DNA of 64,000 nucleotides from positions 62,001-126,000 of the forward strand of contig JAFIGD010000008.1 of the NCBI GenBank assembly GCA_020831625.1, in the 5' to 3' direction. The stretch comes from Verrucomicrobiota bacterium (GTDB taxonomy: Bacteria; Verrucomicrobiota; Kiritimatiellia; SS1-B-03-39; UBA6053). How positions within the stretch are numbered: the first letter of the stretch is position 1; each line of letters begins with the position of its first letter. Below the pieces are notes generated by a model that was not told the origin of the DNA, did not search any database, and saw nothing but the letters and a program-made list of their open reading frames with translations. This document shows positions 15,150 through 24,280 of this stretch, piece after piece. The translations under genes and the position numbers were made by a program.

Positions 15150-16520
15150 TCAGGTCCGCAGAAGGCGGATGCGGGCGGGGTCGGAGAAGGCGTCGCGGAT
15201 GCGGGCGGGCGGGAGCCAGGCGGGCGGGGCGGGGTCGGTCCGGGTGCGGGCGTAGAGTTCGCGCAGGCGGGTGAGGGTGGTGGCGGGGTTGTAGCGGGTT
15301 TGGAGAATCGCGCGGTTGTGTCGCCTAAGGCCGGGGTCGGTGTTGCGGGGGAGGTCGGGGGCGTATCCGCCGCGCAGGACATGGGCCTGGGCTGTTTCGT
15401 CGAGGCGGCCGAAATCGATCTGTTCGTCGGCAACCCAGGCGGCGCACAGGGCGGCGGGGGCGAGAGGTTCATGGCATCCGAGGGTGGCGCGATAACTATT
15501 GACCGTGCGGAGGGCGCGGGGCCAGAAGTCGGGGTCGAGCGCGTCGAGGGGAACGGGGAGGGTTTCGTAGAGTCCGTCGAGGCGGATGCCGTCGGTTTTG
15601 AAGCCGGCGGTGATGTCGGGGAGGTCGCGGCCGAAAAGGGGGCGGTCCATCAGATAAGGCTCGAGGAAGCTCATGCCGAAGCCTTCGCCGACACTGGTGG
15701 TGATGCAGGCGTCGGCGGAGGAAACAACTTGGTTGAAGGAGGTGTTCGGGTTCATGCCGACCCCGAAGCGCACCGACAGCTTGAGGTCGTGGGCGAGGGC
15801 GGCCCAGCGGTCAAACACGGGGCGTTCGGCGGGGTTTTCGGGTATGAGGGAGGTGGCGAAGTCCATTTCTTTGCCACAGGTTTTCGCCCAGAGGAGAAAT
15901 TCGCCGATGTTTTTGCGGCGGATGCAGCGGCTGAGGTAGAGGACATTCCGGGGCGGGCTTGCGGGGGGCGTCAGATCGGCCTCGAATTCGATGACGTTTG
16001 GCAGGATGGAGACGCGCTCCGGCGGGAGGCCGGCGTCCAGAAGAATCTTGTGATCCCGGGCCTGAAGCACGGCGTAGTGGATGCGGGGGGAATGGGGGTA
16101 GAGGGTGTGACCGGGGTCGGGGAGGGCGCGGAGCAGGCTGTTCAGGTTCGTGGGGCGTCCGTCTTCGGCGAAGTCGTGAATTTGCAGCACCATGCGCGTG
16201 CCGCCGCGGGCGAGTTCGGCGACGGCGGCGGTGACGGCGGGGCTTTTGCCGAGGCTGTGATTGTGGATATGGAGGAGTGTCTCATCGCCGACGGAGCGGA
16301 AATGCTGGACCAGAGTTTCAACGGCTTCAGTGTCGGCGGTTTGGCTGTAGGCGAGTTCGGGAAGAATACGGAGTTCCACCCCTTGAGGGAGCGGTTCAGG
16401 GGAGGGCTCGCCGCTGTAGATCACCACGGTCTCCCCGGCATCGCGCAGGATGCGGGCGTGGCTGAACATCACCCGGGTGACTCCGCCGCGGCGGAGGTGG
16501 TGATGGATCAGCGCGATCAC
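15150..16520 (-). CDS. Glycosyltransferase, GT4 family
   Basis: A retaining, GT-B fold glycosyltransferase of unknown acceptor (456 residues). The N-terminus MIALIHHHLRRGGVTRVM carries the family's glycine-rich acceptor-side motif; a Rossmann-like donor domain follows SILPNVIEF and VLYLSRCIRRKNIGEFLLW, and the EX7E-type donor motif reads SVGEGFGMSFLEPYLMDRP. The ATG overlaps the stop of the GpgS-like gene by four bases (ATGA), so the two are translationally coupled. In known mannosylglucosylglycerate pathways GpgS is followed by a second GT4 enzyme that adds mannose to glucosyl-3-phosphoglycerate; this gene or the divergent GT4 at 18.8 kb could do that. The exact donor and acceptor cannot be read from sequence. 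Confidence 0.85.
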   Translation of the reverse strand: MIALIHHHLRRGGVTRVMFSHARILRDAGETVVIYSGEPSPEPLPQGVELRILPELAYSQTADTEAVETLVQHFRSVGDETLLHIHNHSLGKSPAVTAAVAELARGGTRMVLQIHDFAEDGRPTNLNSLLRALPDPGHTLYPHSPRIHYAVLQARDHKILLDAGLPPERVSILPNVIEFEADLTPPASPPRNVLYLSRCIRRKNIGEFLLWAKTCGKEMDFATSLIPENPAERPVFDRWAALAHDLKLSVRFGVGMNPNTSFNQVVSSADACITTSVGEGFGMSFLEPYLMDRPLFGRDLPDITAGFKTDGIRLDGLYETLPVPLDALDPDFWPRALRTVNSYRATLGCHEPLAPAALCAAWVADEQIDFGRLDETAQAHVLRGGYAPDLPRNTDPGLRRHNRAILQTRYNPATTLTRLRELYARTRTDPAPPAWLPPARIRDAFSDPARIRLLRT

Positions 16521-17488
16521 GCGTGAAATTTCTCCCGGTATTCGTCCACGGTGATGATGGGCGGACGTTCCTCTTCGACGATGGTGAACTGTTTCTGCTC
16601 GAACATTTGCTCCCGGGTCTGGAACTGCCGCAGTATGGAGCTGACCTCGGCTTTGACGTCGATCATATCAAGCTGCTGCGCGCGGTTGAGGAAGGACTGG
16701 AGGATCCCGAAGGCCATTTTGCCGAGGTCGCGGGTGTCCTGATTGCGGTGCACGCGTTTGTCGAGGTCGGTTTGAGCAAAGGCGTAGAGTCCCCACTTGG
16801 TGTAGACATCGATGAGGTGCGAGATTTCAACGCCGTAGCCGATGGGGAAGGCGATTTCCTCGAGGACCTTGCGGCGCACGGCGTATTCGCCGGAAAGGGG
16901 CTGCATGAGGGCGGTGAGTTCCGGGAAGAAGAGGGAAAACAGCGGCCGGGTGAGGATTTCGGTGACGCGGCCGCCGCCGGAGGGGCGGATCCCCTGGGAG
17001 AAAGCGAGGGGGCGGTCGTAGAAGGCTTTGACGTACTGGGTTTCGGGCTGGTAAAGCAGGGGCGCGACCAGTCCGTAGACAAAGCGGGAATGGATGTTGG
17101 TGATGTCGGCGTCGACGTAGACAATGATGTCGCCCTCAAGCTGGTGGATGGCTTTCCAGAGGTTTTCGCCCTTGCCGCGCTTGAACCCCTGAGAGGGGAG
17201 GATGTCTCCGGAAAAATAGGTGTCGGCCCCGAAGGAGGCGGCGACCTCTAGGGTGCGGTCGGTGGAGCCGGAATCGATGACCGCGATTTCATCGATGAGC
17301 GGATAGCGGGTCATCAGTTCGGACCGGAAGATGACGATCTCCTTGCCGATGGTGTTCTCTTCGTTGAGGGTGGGAATGCAGAGACTGATTTTGAGGTTCT
17401 GCCGCTCCTTCTCGTCCACAAGCTGTTTGAGATCCCAGAAGGTGGAGTGGTGGAAGGTGTTGGATTTAAGCCAGGCGTCGATTTTCAT
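16517..17488 (-). CDS. gpgS: Glucosyl-3-phosphoglycerate synthase-like (GT81)
   Basis: A GT-A fold enzyme that should transfer glucose from an NDP-glucose to 3-phosphoglycerate, the first step towards the compatible solute glucosylglycerate. The 323-residue protein has ISLCIPTLNEENTIGKEIV (nucleotide-binding start), AVIDSGSTDRTLEVAASFGA, GFKRGKGENLWKAIH, the metal-binding DXD in VYVDADITNIHSRFV, and the acceptor-side LMQPLSGEYAVRRKVLEEI and GYGVEISHLIDVY, all in the GpgS/MpgS arrangement. It overlaps its upstream neighbour (M20 peptidase) and its downstream neighbour (GT4) by four bases each. No GpgP-type phosphatase is seen nearby, so either the phosphatase lies elsewhere or the second transferase uses the phosphorylated intermediate. 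Confidence 0.88.
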   Translation of the reverse strand: MKIDAWLKSNTFHHSTFWDLKQLVDEKERQNLKISLCIPTLNEENTIGKEIVIFRSELMTRYPLIDEIAVIDSGSTDRTLEVAASFGADTYFSGDILPSQGFKRGKGENLWKAIHQLEGDIIVYVDADITNIHSRFVYGLVAPLLYQPETQYVKAFYDRPLAFSQGIRPSGGGRVTEILTRPLFSLFFPELTALMQPLSGEYAVRRKVLEEIAFPIGYGVEISHLIDVYTKWGLYAFAQTDLDKRVHRNQDTRDLGKMAFGILQSFLNRAQQLDMIDVKAEVSSILRQFQTREQMFEQKQFTIVEEERPPIITVDEYREKFHA

Positions 17489-18639
17489 GACAGGTCTCCT
17501 TTCGAATCCAGCCCGGCGAGCACGCCGAGGACCTGGGCGATGCCGTCGAACATGGGTTCGATTTCGACGGTTTCTTCGAGGGTGTTGACGTTGTGGACGT
17601 GGGTGAGTCCGAGGGTGACGGCGGGGATTTTCGCGGCGATCAACGCCGCGAGTTCGGACATGCTGGGGCCGATCTGCGGGGGAATGTCGAGGCCGCGCAT
17701 CACATCCCGGGAGAGCTGCACCAGCGGGTGGTCAAAGGAAATGCCGCCGTGTTGCCGCCAGGCGATCTCCTCGAGATCGATGCGGACACCGCTGCGGGCG
17801 CGGACCTCGTCGATGATGCCGCGGATATGGTGGAGAATGCCGCCGGCGACCTCATCGGATTCGCTGCGGACTTCAAAGCGGAGTTTGGCTTCGCGGGCAA
17901 GCTGATGGAAGGTGTTGCCGCCCTCGATGCTGCCGAAGACGATGGAGGTCTGGGGACGGCTGGGGCGGGGGATTTCGAGAATGCGGTTGATAATGTCGTT
18001 CAGGCGGTAAATCGCGCCGTACACCCCAAAGCGGGAGAAGTCGTATTCATCGGGCATTTGTATGGAGATTTCCCCGCGCATCATGGCGACGGAGGTGTAG
18101 TTGAGGCGGCCGAGGGGGCAGCCCTCAAGACAAATCGCCTCGTCGATTTTCAGCGGACTGTTTTCGAGCAGGAAGCGGATGCCGCCCAGGTTTCCGCGTC
18201 CGAGGCTGCGGGAAACCCCGAGCAGCAACAGGTTGTAGGAGGGCTGAAACTTCAAATGCCGCAGCAGCATGGGCAGGGTCACGAGCACGGCGGCGCCGAG
18301 GCTGTTGTCGCCGATGCCGATGCCTTTGACCCGGTCCGGGCCGAGGGACAGGGCGTGGTTTTCTTTGGGATCGAAAACGGTGTCGAGGTGGGCAACCACG
18401 GCGACGGTTTTCTCTCCAGTGGTTCCCGGCAGAAAACCGACGGCGTTGTTGACCTCGTCTGAACTGATGTTGTCGAGGCCGGACTCGCGGAAGCGGTCGA
18501 GCAGAAAGCGGACCCGGTTGGCTTCCCCGAAGGTTGGGGCGGCGGTCTCGGCGGTCATGACCAGATTCGCCAGCAGCAAATCCCGGCATTCGCGGACGTG
18601 CTGCCGGAGAGTTTCCGGGGGGATTGTTGATAAATTCAT
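17485..18639 (-). CDS. M20-family metallopeptidase
   Basis: A zinc-dependent exo-/dipeptidase-like protein of 384 residues. The first metal motif is AVVAHLDTVFDP (His and Asp), the bridging Asp lies in GIGIGDNSLGAAVL, the Glu ligand near AICLEGCPLG, and a lid domain follows with GNTFHQLAREAKLRFEVR. Metal ligand spacing is close to the peptidase T/M20 group but the usual catalytic EE pair is not obvious (LEGCPLG), so activity on peptides is uncertain. GGAGG 11 bases before the ATG at 18639 supports that start. Its stop overlaps gpgS by four bases, so it is the first gene of the gpgS operon; a role in solute or osmolyte metabolism is inference only. Confidence 0.8.
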   Translation of the reverse strand: MNLSTIPPETLRQHVRECRDLLLANLVMTAETAAPTFGEANRVRFLLDRFRESGLDNISSDEVNNAVGFLPGTTGEKTVAVVAHLDTVFDPKENHALSLGPDRVKGIGIGDNSLGAAVLVTLPMLLRHLKFQPSYNLLLLGVSRSLGRGNLGGIRFLLENSPLKIDEAICLEGCPLGRLNYTSVAMMRGEISIQMPDEYDFSRFGVYGAIYRLNDIINRILEIPRPSRPQTSIVFGSIEGGNTFHQLAREAKLRFEVRSESDEVAGGILHHIRGIIDEVRARSGVRIDLEEIAWRQHGGISFDHPLVQLSRDVMRGLDIPPQIGPSMSELAALIAAKIPAVTLGLTHVHNVNTLEETVEIEPMFDGIAQVLGVLAGLDSKGDLS

Positions 18640-18764
18640 TGAATTTCCTTCCTCCATTTTCACAAAAAACCGCCAAAAAACCCCTTTGGGTTTGCAGGGG
18701 CGGGCGAACGGACTATTTTTCACCTACGTCATGAATGTGAATGATCAACCTTGAGGGCAAAAGA

Positions 18765-20015
18765 ATGTCATTAAATATCGGTTTTGTCTCCACCCGTTTC
18801 GCGGGAACGGACGGTGTCACGCTTGAGAGCGCCAAGTGGGCGGAGATCCTGTGGGAGTCCGGTCATGTGTCGTATTGGTATGCGGGAAAGCTGGACCGCG
18901 ATCCCGGGGCGAGCATGTCGGTGCCCGAGGCGTATTTCAAACATGAGGAGAATGAATGGATCAACGCGCGGATTTGGGGGGTGAAAACCCGCGATCCCGA
19001 GGTGAGCAAACGCGTGCGGCGCATGGCGGAATATCTGAAGGGCACCCTGTACGAGTTTGTGCACCGCTTTTCGATTGATCTCCTGATTTTTGAAAACGCC
19101 CTGACCATTCCGATGCATGTGCCCCTGGGCATGGCGATTACCGAATTTCTGGCGGAAACGGGACATCCGTCGATTGCGCATCACCATGATTTTTCGTGGG
19201 AACGGATCCGCTTTTCGATCAACGCGGTGAATGACTATCTTGAACTGGCGTTTCCGCCGCGGCTGCCGAATGTGGTGCATACAGTGATTAACCAGGCGGC
19301 GCAGGAACAGCTTTGCTGGCGGCGCGGGGTCACGTCGATCCTGACGCCGAATGTGATTGATTTCAAAAATCCGCCGCCACCAGCCGATGACTTCGCAGCG
19401 GATGTGCGGTCAGAGCTGGGACTGGATGATGATGATATTTTCTTTCTGCAGCCGACCCGGATTGTGCCCCGCAAGGGAATCGAGCACGCGATCAAGCTGG
19501 TGGAATCCATGAACGATCCCCGATGCAAACTGATTATCTCGCATGAGGCGGGCGATGAGGGGTTCGCGTACATCAATATGCTGAATGAACTCGCGCACGA
19601 GGCGGGTGTGGATATGCGGGTGGTGGCGGACCGGGTGGGGGACCTGCGGGGACGCGATGAGCAGGGCCGTAAAATCTACACCCTTTGGGATTTGTATCCC
19701 CATGCGGATTTTGTCACCTATCCCAGCATCTATGAAGGCTTCGGCAACGCGCTGCTGGAGGCGATTTATTTCAAAAAACCAACGCTGATCAACCGCTATG
19801 ACATTTTCGCCCGGGACATTGAACCCAAAGGCTTCCGTTTTCCGATGATGGAGGGGTATGTGACCCGGGGATTGGTTAACGAGGTGAAGCATATTCTCGG
19901 CGATGCGGACTATCGCGCTGAAATGGTGGAGCATAATTACCGCACCGCCGAGCATTTTTTCAGCTATGAGGTGCTGCGGCGCAAGCTCAACGCGATCATC
20001 GCCAATCTGGTTTGA
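18765..20015 (+). CDS. Glycosyltransferase, GT4 family (candidate partner of GpgS)
   Basis: A 416-residue GT-B glycosyltransferase transcribed away from the gpgS operon. The N-terminus reads MSLNIGFVSTRFAGTDGVTLE, the donor domain shows FLQPTRIVPRKGIEHAI, and the EX7E motif is YEGFGNALLEAIYFKKP. The N-terminal half is unusual in carrying SIAHHHDFSWERIRF, a His-rich loop typical of the subfamily that includes mannosylglucosyl-3-phosphoglycerate synthases, as far as I recall. An in-frame ATG at 18741 is less likely because the sequence before 18765 holds GAGGG at a better distance. The 125 bases separating the two start codons probably hold both promoters. Substrate assignment is by context and needs biochemical proof. 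Confidence 0.82.
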   Translation: MSLNIGFVSTRFAGTDGVTLESAKWAEILWESGHVSYWYAGKLDRDPGASMSVPEAYFKHEENEWINARIWGVKTRDPEVSKRVRRMAEYLKGTLYEFVHRFSIDLLIFENALTIPMHVPLGMAITEFLAETGHPSIAHHHDFSWERIRFSINAVNDYLELAFPPRLPNVVHTVINQAAQEQLCWRRGVTSILTPNVIDFKNPPPPADDFAADVRSELGLDDDDIFFLQPTRIVPRKGIEHAIKLVESMNDPRCKLIISHEAGDEGFAYINMLNELAHEAGVDMRVVADRVGDLRGRDEQGRKIYTLWDLYPHADFVTYPSIYEGFGNALLEAIYFKKPTLINRYDIFARDIEPKGFRFPMMEGYVTRGLVNEVKHILGDADYRAEMVEHNYRTAEHFFSYEVLRRKLNAIIANLV

Positions 20016-20234
20016 TCCCTGACGCTTTCTTCGGGGCGGTGGCACGAACCATCCATAGGGTCCTAATCCTTAAGGTAATAGGCGGAGGCTATGTTTAAGG
20101 GCCGGGTATTTTTTCTATGCTTATCCCTTGCAACGGCGTTTAAATTTTTGTAATATTTGCACAGTTCCGTCATTTCAGTTGTTTCGGCTTTTTTAAGAAG
20201 TTAACTGAGGTTGTCATTTAGAAGGTGTGAAATT

Positions 20235-23200
20235 ATGAAAAAATCAACGTGGGTGTTTGTGATGATGATGTCCCTTTTGAACGGGCATCTTTCCGCTATG
20301 GTTGCGGATACGTTTCCGGGGGACTGTGACGACACGCCGATCTCGGTGCCGACATTCCGAATGCAGCACAACAACCCGGGTGCGGATCATATCGCCAGTT
20401 TTAAAGGGGTATTGTATGATTATCCGCAACCGGGGCAGTCAACCTGGTATTATTCTTTCACGTCAGGGAACCGGCCTTCGATCAGTCACATCACCTTTTC
20501 GCTGCCCTGTCCCAACCTTCGGATTATCGCGGCGGGAATGTGGGACGGCACGAACTACGCAAACACCAACCTGAACGCTGGAATGCCCGAACCGAGACAG
20601 GGCGTGACCAAAACCGACCCCACCACTCAGGTCAAAGGCTTGAAATTTGATCTCGGATTCAATGACGGAGCCACCCGGCATTATTATTTCACCGTGAACG
20701 GAAATTATGCGGCGGAGCCTATGAACATCGCGTTTAAGGCCGGCCCCGGCTATACGACCGGAAAACTCTGCGGTCCGTCGGGCGGTTGCGATGAAAGCGA
20801 GATTGAGGATGAACTGTCCTCGATCGGAGATTGGGTTTGGCTGGATGCGAATGCAAACGGGATCCAGGACCCGCATGAGGATGGGGTTCCCGGAATTACT
20901 GTTCGGTTGCTGACGCATGAGGGGGATGTCCTGAAAACCGCGGTCACCGATGCCGGTGGCTATTATTTGTTTGAGGATCTGGTTGAGGGTGAGTACCGGG
21001 TGGAATTTGTTTTGCCGCACAATGCCGCGTATACCTTCACGAAACCGAAACAGGGATCGGATTCGGAGAAAGACAGCAACGCGGACAAGGTGACCGGGAA
21101 AACCGGTTTGATCGTTTTACCCGCCGGAACGCATCGAAGGGATATTGACGCGGGTCTGGTCGCCACCACTGCATCGATCCGGATCGTGAAGGATGGCGTT
21201 TTTGTCCCGGGGACGCTTGACCCCTGGTCGCTGTGCAATGTCTTTGGTTCAGCTCATGCCTTCAATGCGTTGATTTTTGGGGATTTCACCCCGTTAGGCG
21301 GAGATACCGAAGGACGTCTCGCCGTTGCGGGAAATGCGATATTTCCAGAAAACGGGTACAGCGTGGGCTTTGCTTTAATGGGGCATCCGGTTCCTGAACA
21401 TTTTGGAGACGGGACGGATATGCTGATAGTGGGCGGTGATCTCACGGACGGTGTTTTCGGCGTGAACGGAAATATCGTTGTGGGTGGAAACCGCACCGGG
21501 CCGGTTCGTTGGATGGTAAATGGAAATCTATTGCGACATGTAAATCCGATCCGATTTGACCATGAGGGAAATGTGCCCGCTTCGGGGGAGGGATTAAGTT
21601 TCGCCGAAATGAAAGGCTTTTTGCAAGCGCGGTCTGTCTATCTGGGTAATCGCATACCCAATGGAACCGTAAACCAAAAATCAGATTGGATTTGGGTGCT
21701 GGAAGGCGATGACCCGGATCTTAATGTTTTTCAGGTGCATGAGGGGGCATTTAGGAGTCAACAATTGAAAATCCGCGCTCCGGAAAGCTCAACGGTTTTG
21801 GTGAATTTCATGGCTCAAGAGGTTGAATTCAGGTATGGAGGTGTTCTTCTTGAGGGTCCGGATAAAGAAAAAACCGTTTTTAACTTCCCGAATGCTCATC
21901 GCTTGAAAACCGCCGGTTTTCAAATAGACGCCTCGGTCTTAGCGCCCTTTGCTGACGGGATATTCTCCGGAGGGTCGATCGATGGGCGGGCGGTTTTAGG
22001 AGGAGATGTGGTGTCGGAAGCCGGTTTTGAATTTCATAACTTCTATTTCAAGGGTGAAGTCTGTTTGGATTCCCACAGTCTGTCCAATCCTCCCGCTGTT
22101 GAGTACACATTCACTGTTGAAAACACCGGCGATGTTCCTCTCACGAATATTCGGGTTGAAGATCCGCTGGTTCACGTAAACGGCGGACCGATCAGTTTGT
22201 TGCCGGGTGAAAGCGACAGCACAACATTTACGGCGACTCTTTTGCTGACAGCATTGGATTTGGAAGAAGAACGTTTTCTGAATACCGCCCTGGTTTATGC
22301 CGAAACTGAATCCGGGCACTCGATTTCTCATTCGGATACGCATGAGTTGATTTTCCCGGAACCAGAGCCGTTGACCCCGCCAACCCTGGGCGTATACCCG
22401 GTTGGGAATAAAGCTGATTTTGTGATCCAAAGCTTAATCGTCTCCTCCGAAATCAACGCCTTCGGACAAGAGTTTGATCTCACAATCATTGTGTCAAACT
22501 TGGGGGATAAACCTGGTGATGCCGATGTTTTACGCATTTGGCCCTCTGTTTCCGGCCAAGTAAAACCCGAAGATCCTTTTGTGGATGTGGATGCCGGATT
22601 CATAAAGGTGGGAGAGTCTAGACTTATAAATGTAAGCGGTCTGACGGCCTCATCTGCAGCCGGCAGTTCGCATGTTCGGGTTGTCGTAAACCCCGATCAG
22701 GTAACTGATGAATACTCGTTCGGGAATAATCATTTGATGCATTTTTATTTTCTGCACAATCCGGAAGCGGCATGGATGAAACCGGATTTTGTGGTCCGTT
22801 CCGTCAGTTTGTCTCCCGCCCCTGTCACGACTGGAGCCCGCTATAATGCGGTTGTGCAGGTCGCCAATGAGGGATCCCGGTCCGGTGATGCAGGAACGCT
22901 CGGCCTCTGGCCCGCGCACGGCGCGTACACCCGGGATCTGCCCGCGCCGGTTCTCGAAACGGCTGTCGGTGAGTTGGCGGCCGGCGAAGTGAAAACCTTC
23001 ACGTTCGAAAACCTTCGGGCTCCGGATGTTTTCGGAACCTTCCATACCCTGGCGGTGGTGAATGTCGGCGCTACGTTAGAAGATGAGACCTCCATTATGA
23101 ACAACCACGCCGGGGCCACGTTTACGATTCATCCGGTCTCCGTGGAGATGAGCCAGGTCGCGGACGGCAGTCAAATCACCTGGAACAGCGCGCCCGGTTT

Positions 23201-23354
23201 CTATTACTTTGTGGAGCGGGCCACGTCGCTGGACGGTGACTTCGAACAGATCGCCTTCAATCTGCCCGCCACGCCTCCGGTAAACACCTTTGTCGACGCT
23301 GACCCGCCCGTGGGCGGGGTTGTCTTTTACAAGGTTTGGGGCTACAAGCCTTGA
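20235..23354 (+). CDS. Large secreted multidomain protein (SdrD-B, choice-of-anchor A, CARDB)
   Basis: About 1039 residues with a signal peptide (MKKSTWVFVMMMSLLNG, cleavage near LSAMVA). Domains in order: an N-terminal unassigned region to about 195; an SdrD B-like (Cna-B type) domain with IGDWVWLDANANGIQDPHEDG and TVRLLTHEGD, TDAGGYYLFEDLVEGEYRVEF; a choice-of-anchor A region (AHAFNALIFGDFTPLGGDTEGRLAVAG to about 640); a DUF11/conserved-repeat-like segment with TFTVENTGDVPLTNIRVEDPL; and two CARDB-like domains, each with an EXXNN-type ending (DEYSFGNNHLMHF and DETSIMNNHAGATF). It ends in a short domain with FYYFVERATSLDG. There is no LPXTG or PEP-CTERM tail. This suggests a surface or extracellular adhesion/matrix protein. 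GAAGG before the ATG at 20235 sets the start. Confidence 0.82.
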   Translation: MKKSTWVFVMMMSLLNGHLSAMVADTFPGDCDDTPISVPTFRMQHNNPGADHIASFKGVLYDYPQPGQSTWYYSFTSGNRPSISHITFSLPCPNLRIIAAGMWDGTNYANTNLNAGMPEPRQGVTKTDPTTQVKGLKFDLGFNDGATRHYYFTVNGNYAAEPMNIAFKAGPGYTTGKLCGPSGGCDESEIEDELSSIGDWVWLDANANGIQDPHEDGVPGITVRLLTHEGDVLKTAVTDAGGYYLFEDLVEGEYRVEFVLPHNAAYTFTKPKQGSDSEKDSNADKVTGKTGLIVLPAGTHRRDIDAGLVATTASIRIVKDGVFVPGTLDPWSLCNVFGSAHAFNALIFGDFTPLGGDTEGRLAVAGNAIFPENGYSVGFALMGHPVPEHFGDGTDMLIVGGDLTDGVFGVNGNIVVGGNRTGPVRWMVNGNLLRHVNPIRFDHEGNVPASGEGLSFAEMKGFLQARSVYLGNRIPNGTVNQKSDWIWVLEGDDPDLNVFQVHEGAFRSQQLKIRAPESSTVLVNFMAQEVEFRYGGVLLEGPDKEKTVFNFPNAHRLKTAGFQIDASVLAPFADGIFSGGSIDGRAVLGGDVVSEAGFEFHNFYFKGEVCLDSHSLSNPPAVEYTFTVENTGDVPLTNIRVEDPLVHVNGGPISLLPGESDSTTFTATLLLTALDLEEERFLNTALVYAETESGHSISHSDTHELIFPEPEPLTPPTLGVYPVGNKADFVIQSLIVSSEINAFGQEFDLTIIVSNLGDKPGDADVLRIWPSVSGQVKPEDPFVDVDAGFIKVGESRLINVSGLTASSAAGSSHVRVVVNPDQVTDEYSFGNNHLMHFYFLHNPEAAWMKPDFVVRSVSLSPAPVTTGARYNAVVQVANEGSRSGDAGTLGLWPAHGAYTRDLPAPVLETAVGELAAGEVKTFTFENLRAPDVFGTFHTLAVVNVGATLEDETSIMNNHAGATFTIHPVSVEMSQVADGSQITWNSAPGFYYFVERATSLDGDFEQIAFNLPATPPVNTFVDADPPVGGVVFYKVWGYKP

Positions 23355-24280
23355 GTCCCGCGAATATCCCCGAGCAGCATCGTGGATAATTTCCGGGCGA
23401 CCGGGCCGATCGGGTAAACCGTTCCCTCAAAGCAGGTGACGGATGTCACGTAGGCGGTGGTGCCGAGGATGAGCAGTTCCGACATCTGCTTGAGGTCGCC
23501 GGGACCGAGCTTTTGGTGAAGGACGGTCATGCCGCTTTTACCCGCCAGTTCGGCGACGCGCTGGAGGGTGGTGCCGGGGAGATGGTGGTCGGGCGGCGGA
23601 AGGATCAGAGCGCCCTCCTGTGTCACCGCCATAATATTTTCGGTATAGCTTTCGGTTAAAAATCCATCTGAATCAATCCCCAGCGCGAAATGAGCACCGG
23701 CCGCAGAGGCCTCGGCCTTCATCAGCACATTGGGAAGATAGTTACAGGTTTTAATGTTGGCCAGGCCCCCGGATTTGGGCGGGATCTTGCTGAGAATCAC
23801 GGTCGCGCCGCCGGGGTGACGCTCCATGAAGGGCGGGGCGGCGGCATAGGCGATGGCGTAGAGACTGGCCCGCAGACTTTCAGCGGGATCCACCCCAAAG
23901 CCTCCGGGGCCTCTGCCGAGCAGCAGACGGACCAGAAAACGCTTTTTCGCCGCCGTTTCGCAGAGGTCGGCAAGGATCTGCCGCAGAGTTTCCAAAGAAA
24001 AGGGAAGCTCCAGGCCGATAAGGGATGCCGAATGCTGTAAACGCTTGAGATGGGCCTCGAGATTGTACAGCCGACCGCCTTCCCACAGCAGGGTTTCAAA
24101 CACTCCGTCTCCCCGGTGAACCAGGTGATCGTCCACCGGCACCCGCATAAGGCGCGGATCGGTGACGATGGCGTCCCACTCGGTCGAGTACATGGCAAAA
24201 TACTGGGCGTCAGCCTCGGAAAGCGGCTGCGAGGACAGGCGTTCGAGCGCCTGTTGAAATGTCAGATGATTCGTTTTCAT
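23342..24280 (-). CDS. Aminotransferase class IV (BCAT / aminodeoxychorismate lyase type)
   Basis: A fold-type IV PLP enzyme (312 residues). Family features are VHRGDGVFETLLWEGGRLYNLEAHL at the N-terminal domain, the RFLVRLLLGRG strand, the PLP lysine in ANIKTCNYLPNVL, and the phosphate-binding LTESYTENIMAV and LPGTTLQRVAELA. The arrangement is equally compatible with branched-chain aminotransferase, D-amino acid aminotransferase and 4-amino-4-deoxychorismate lyase (PabC); I cannot choose. The start overlaps the end of the upstream methyltransferase gene by four bases, so the two are one operon. Its 3' end overlaps by 13 bases with the 3' end of the convergent secreted-protein gene, an unusually tight tail-to-tail arrangement. 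Confidence 0.88.
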   Translation of the reverse strand: MKTNHLTFQQALERLSSQPLSEADAQYFAMYSTEWDAIVTDPRLMRVPVDDHLVHRGDGVFETLLWEGGRLYNLEAHLKRLQHSASLIGLELPFSLETLRQILADLCETAAKKRFLVRLLLGRGPGGFGVDPAESLRASLYAIAYAAAPPFMERHPGGATVILSKIPPKSGGLANIKTCNYLPNVLMKAEASAAGAHFALGIDSDGFLTESYTENIMAVTQEGALILPPPDHHLPGTTLQRVAELAGKSGMTVLHQKLGPGDLKQMSELLILGTTAYVTSVTCFEGTVYPIGPVARKLSTMLLGDIRGTQGL

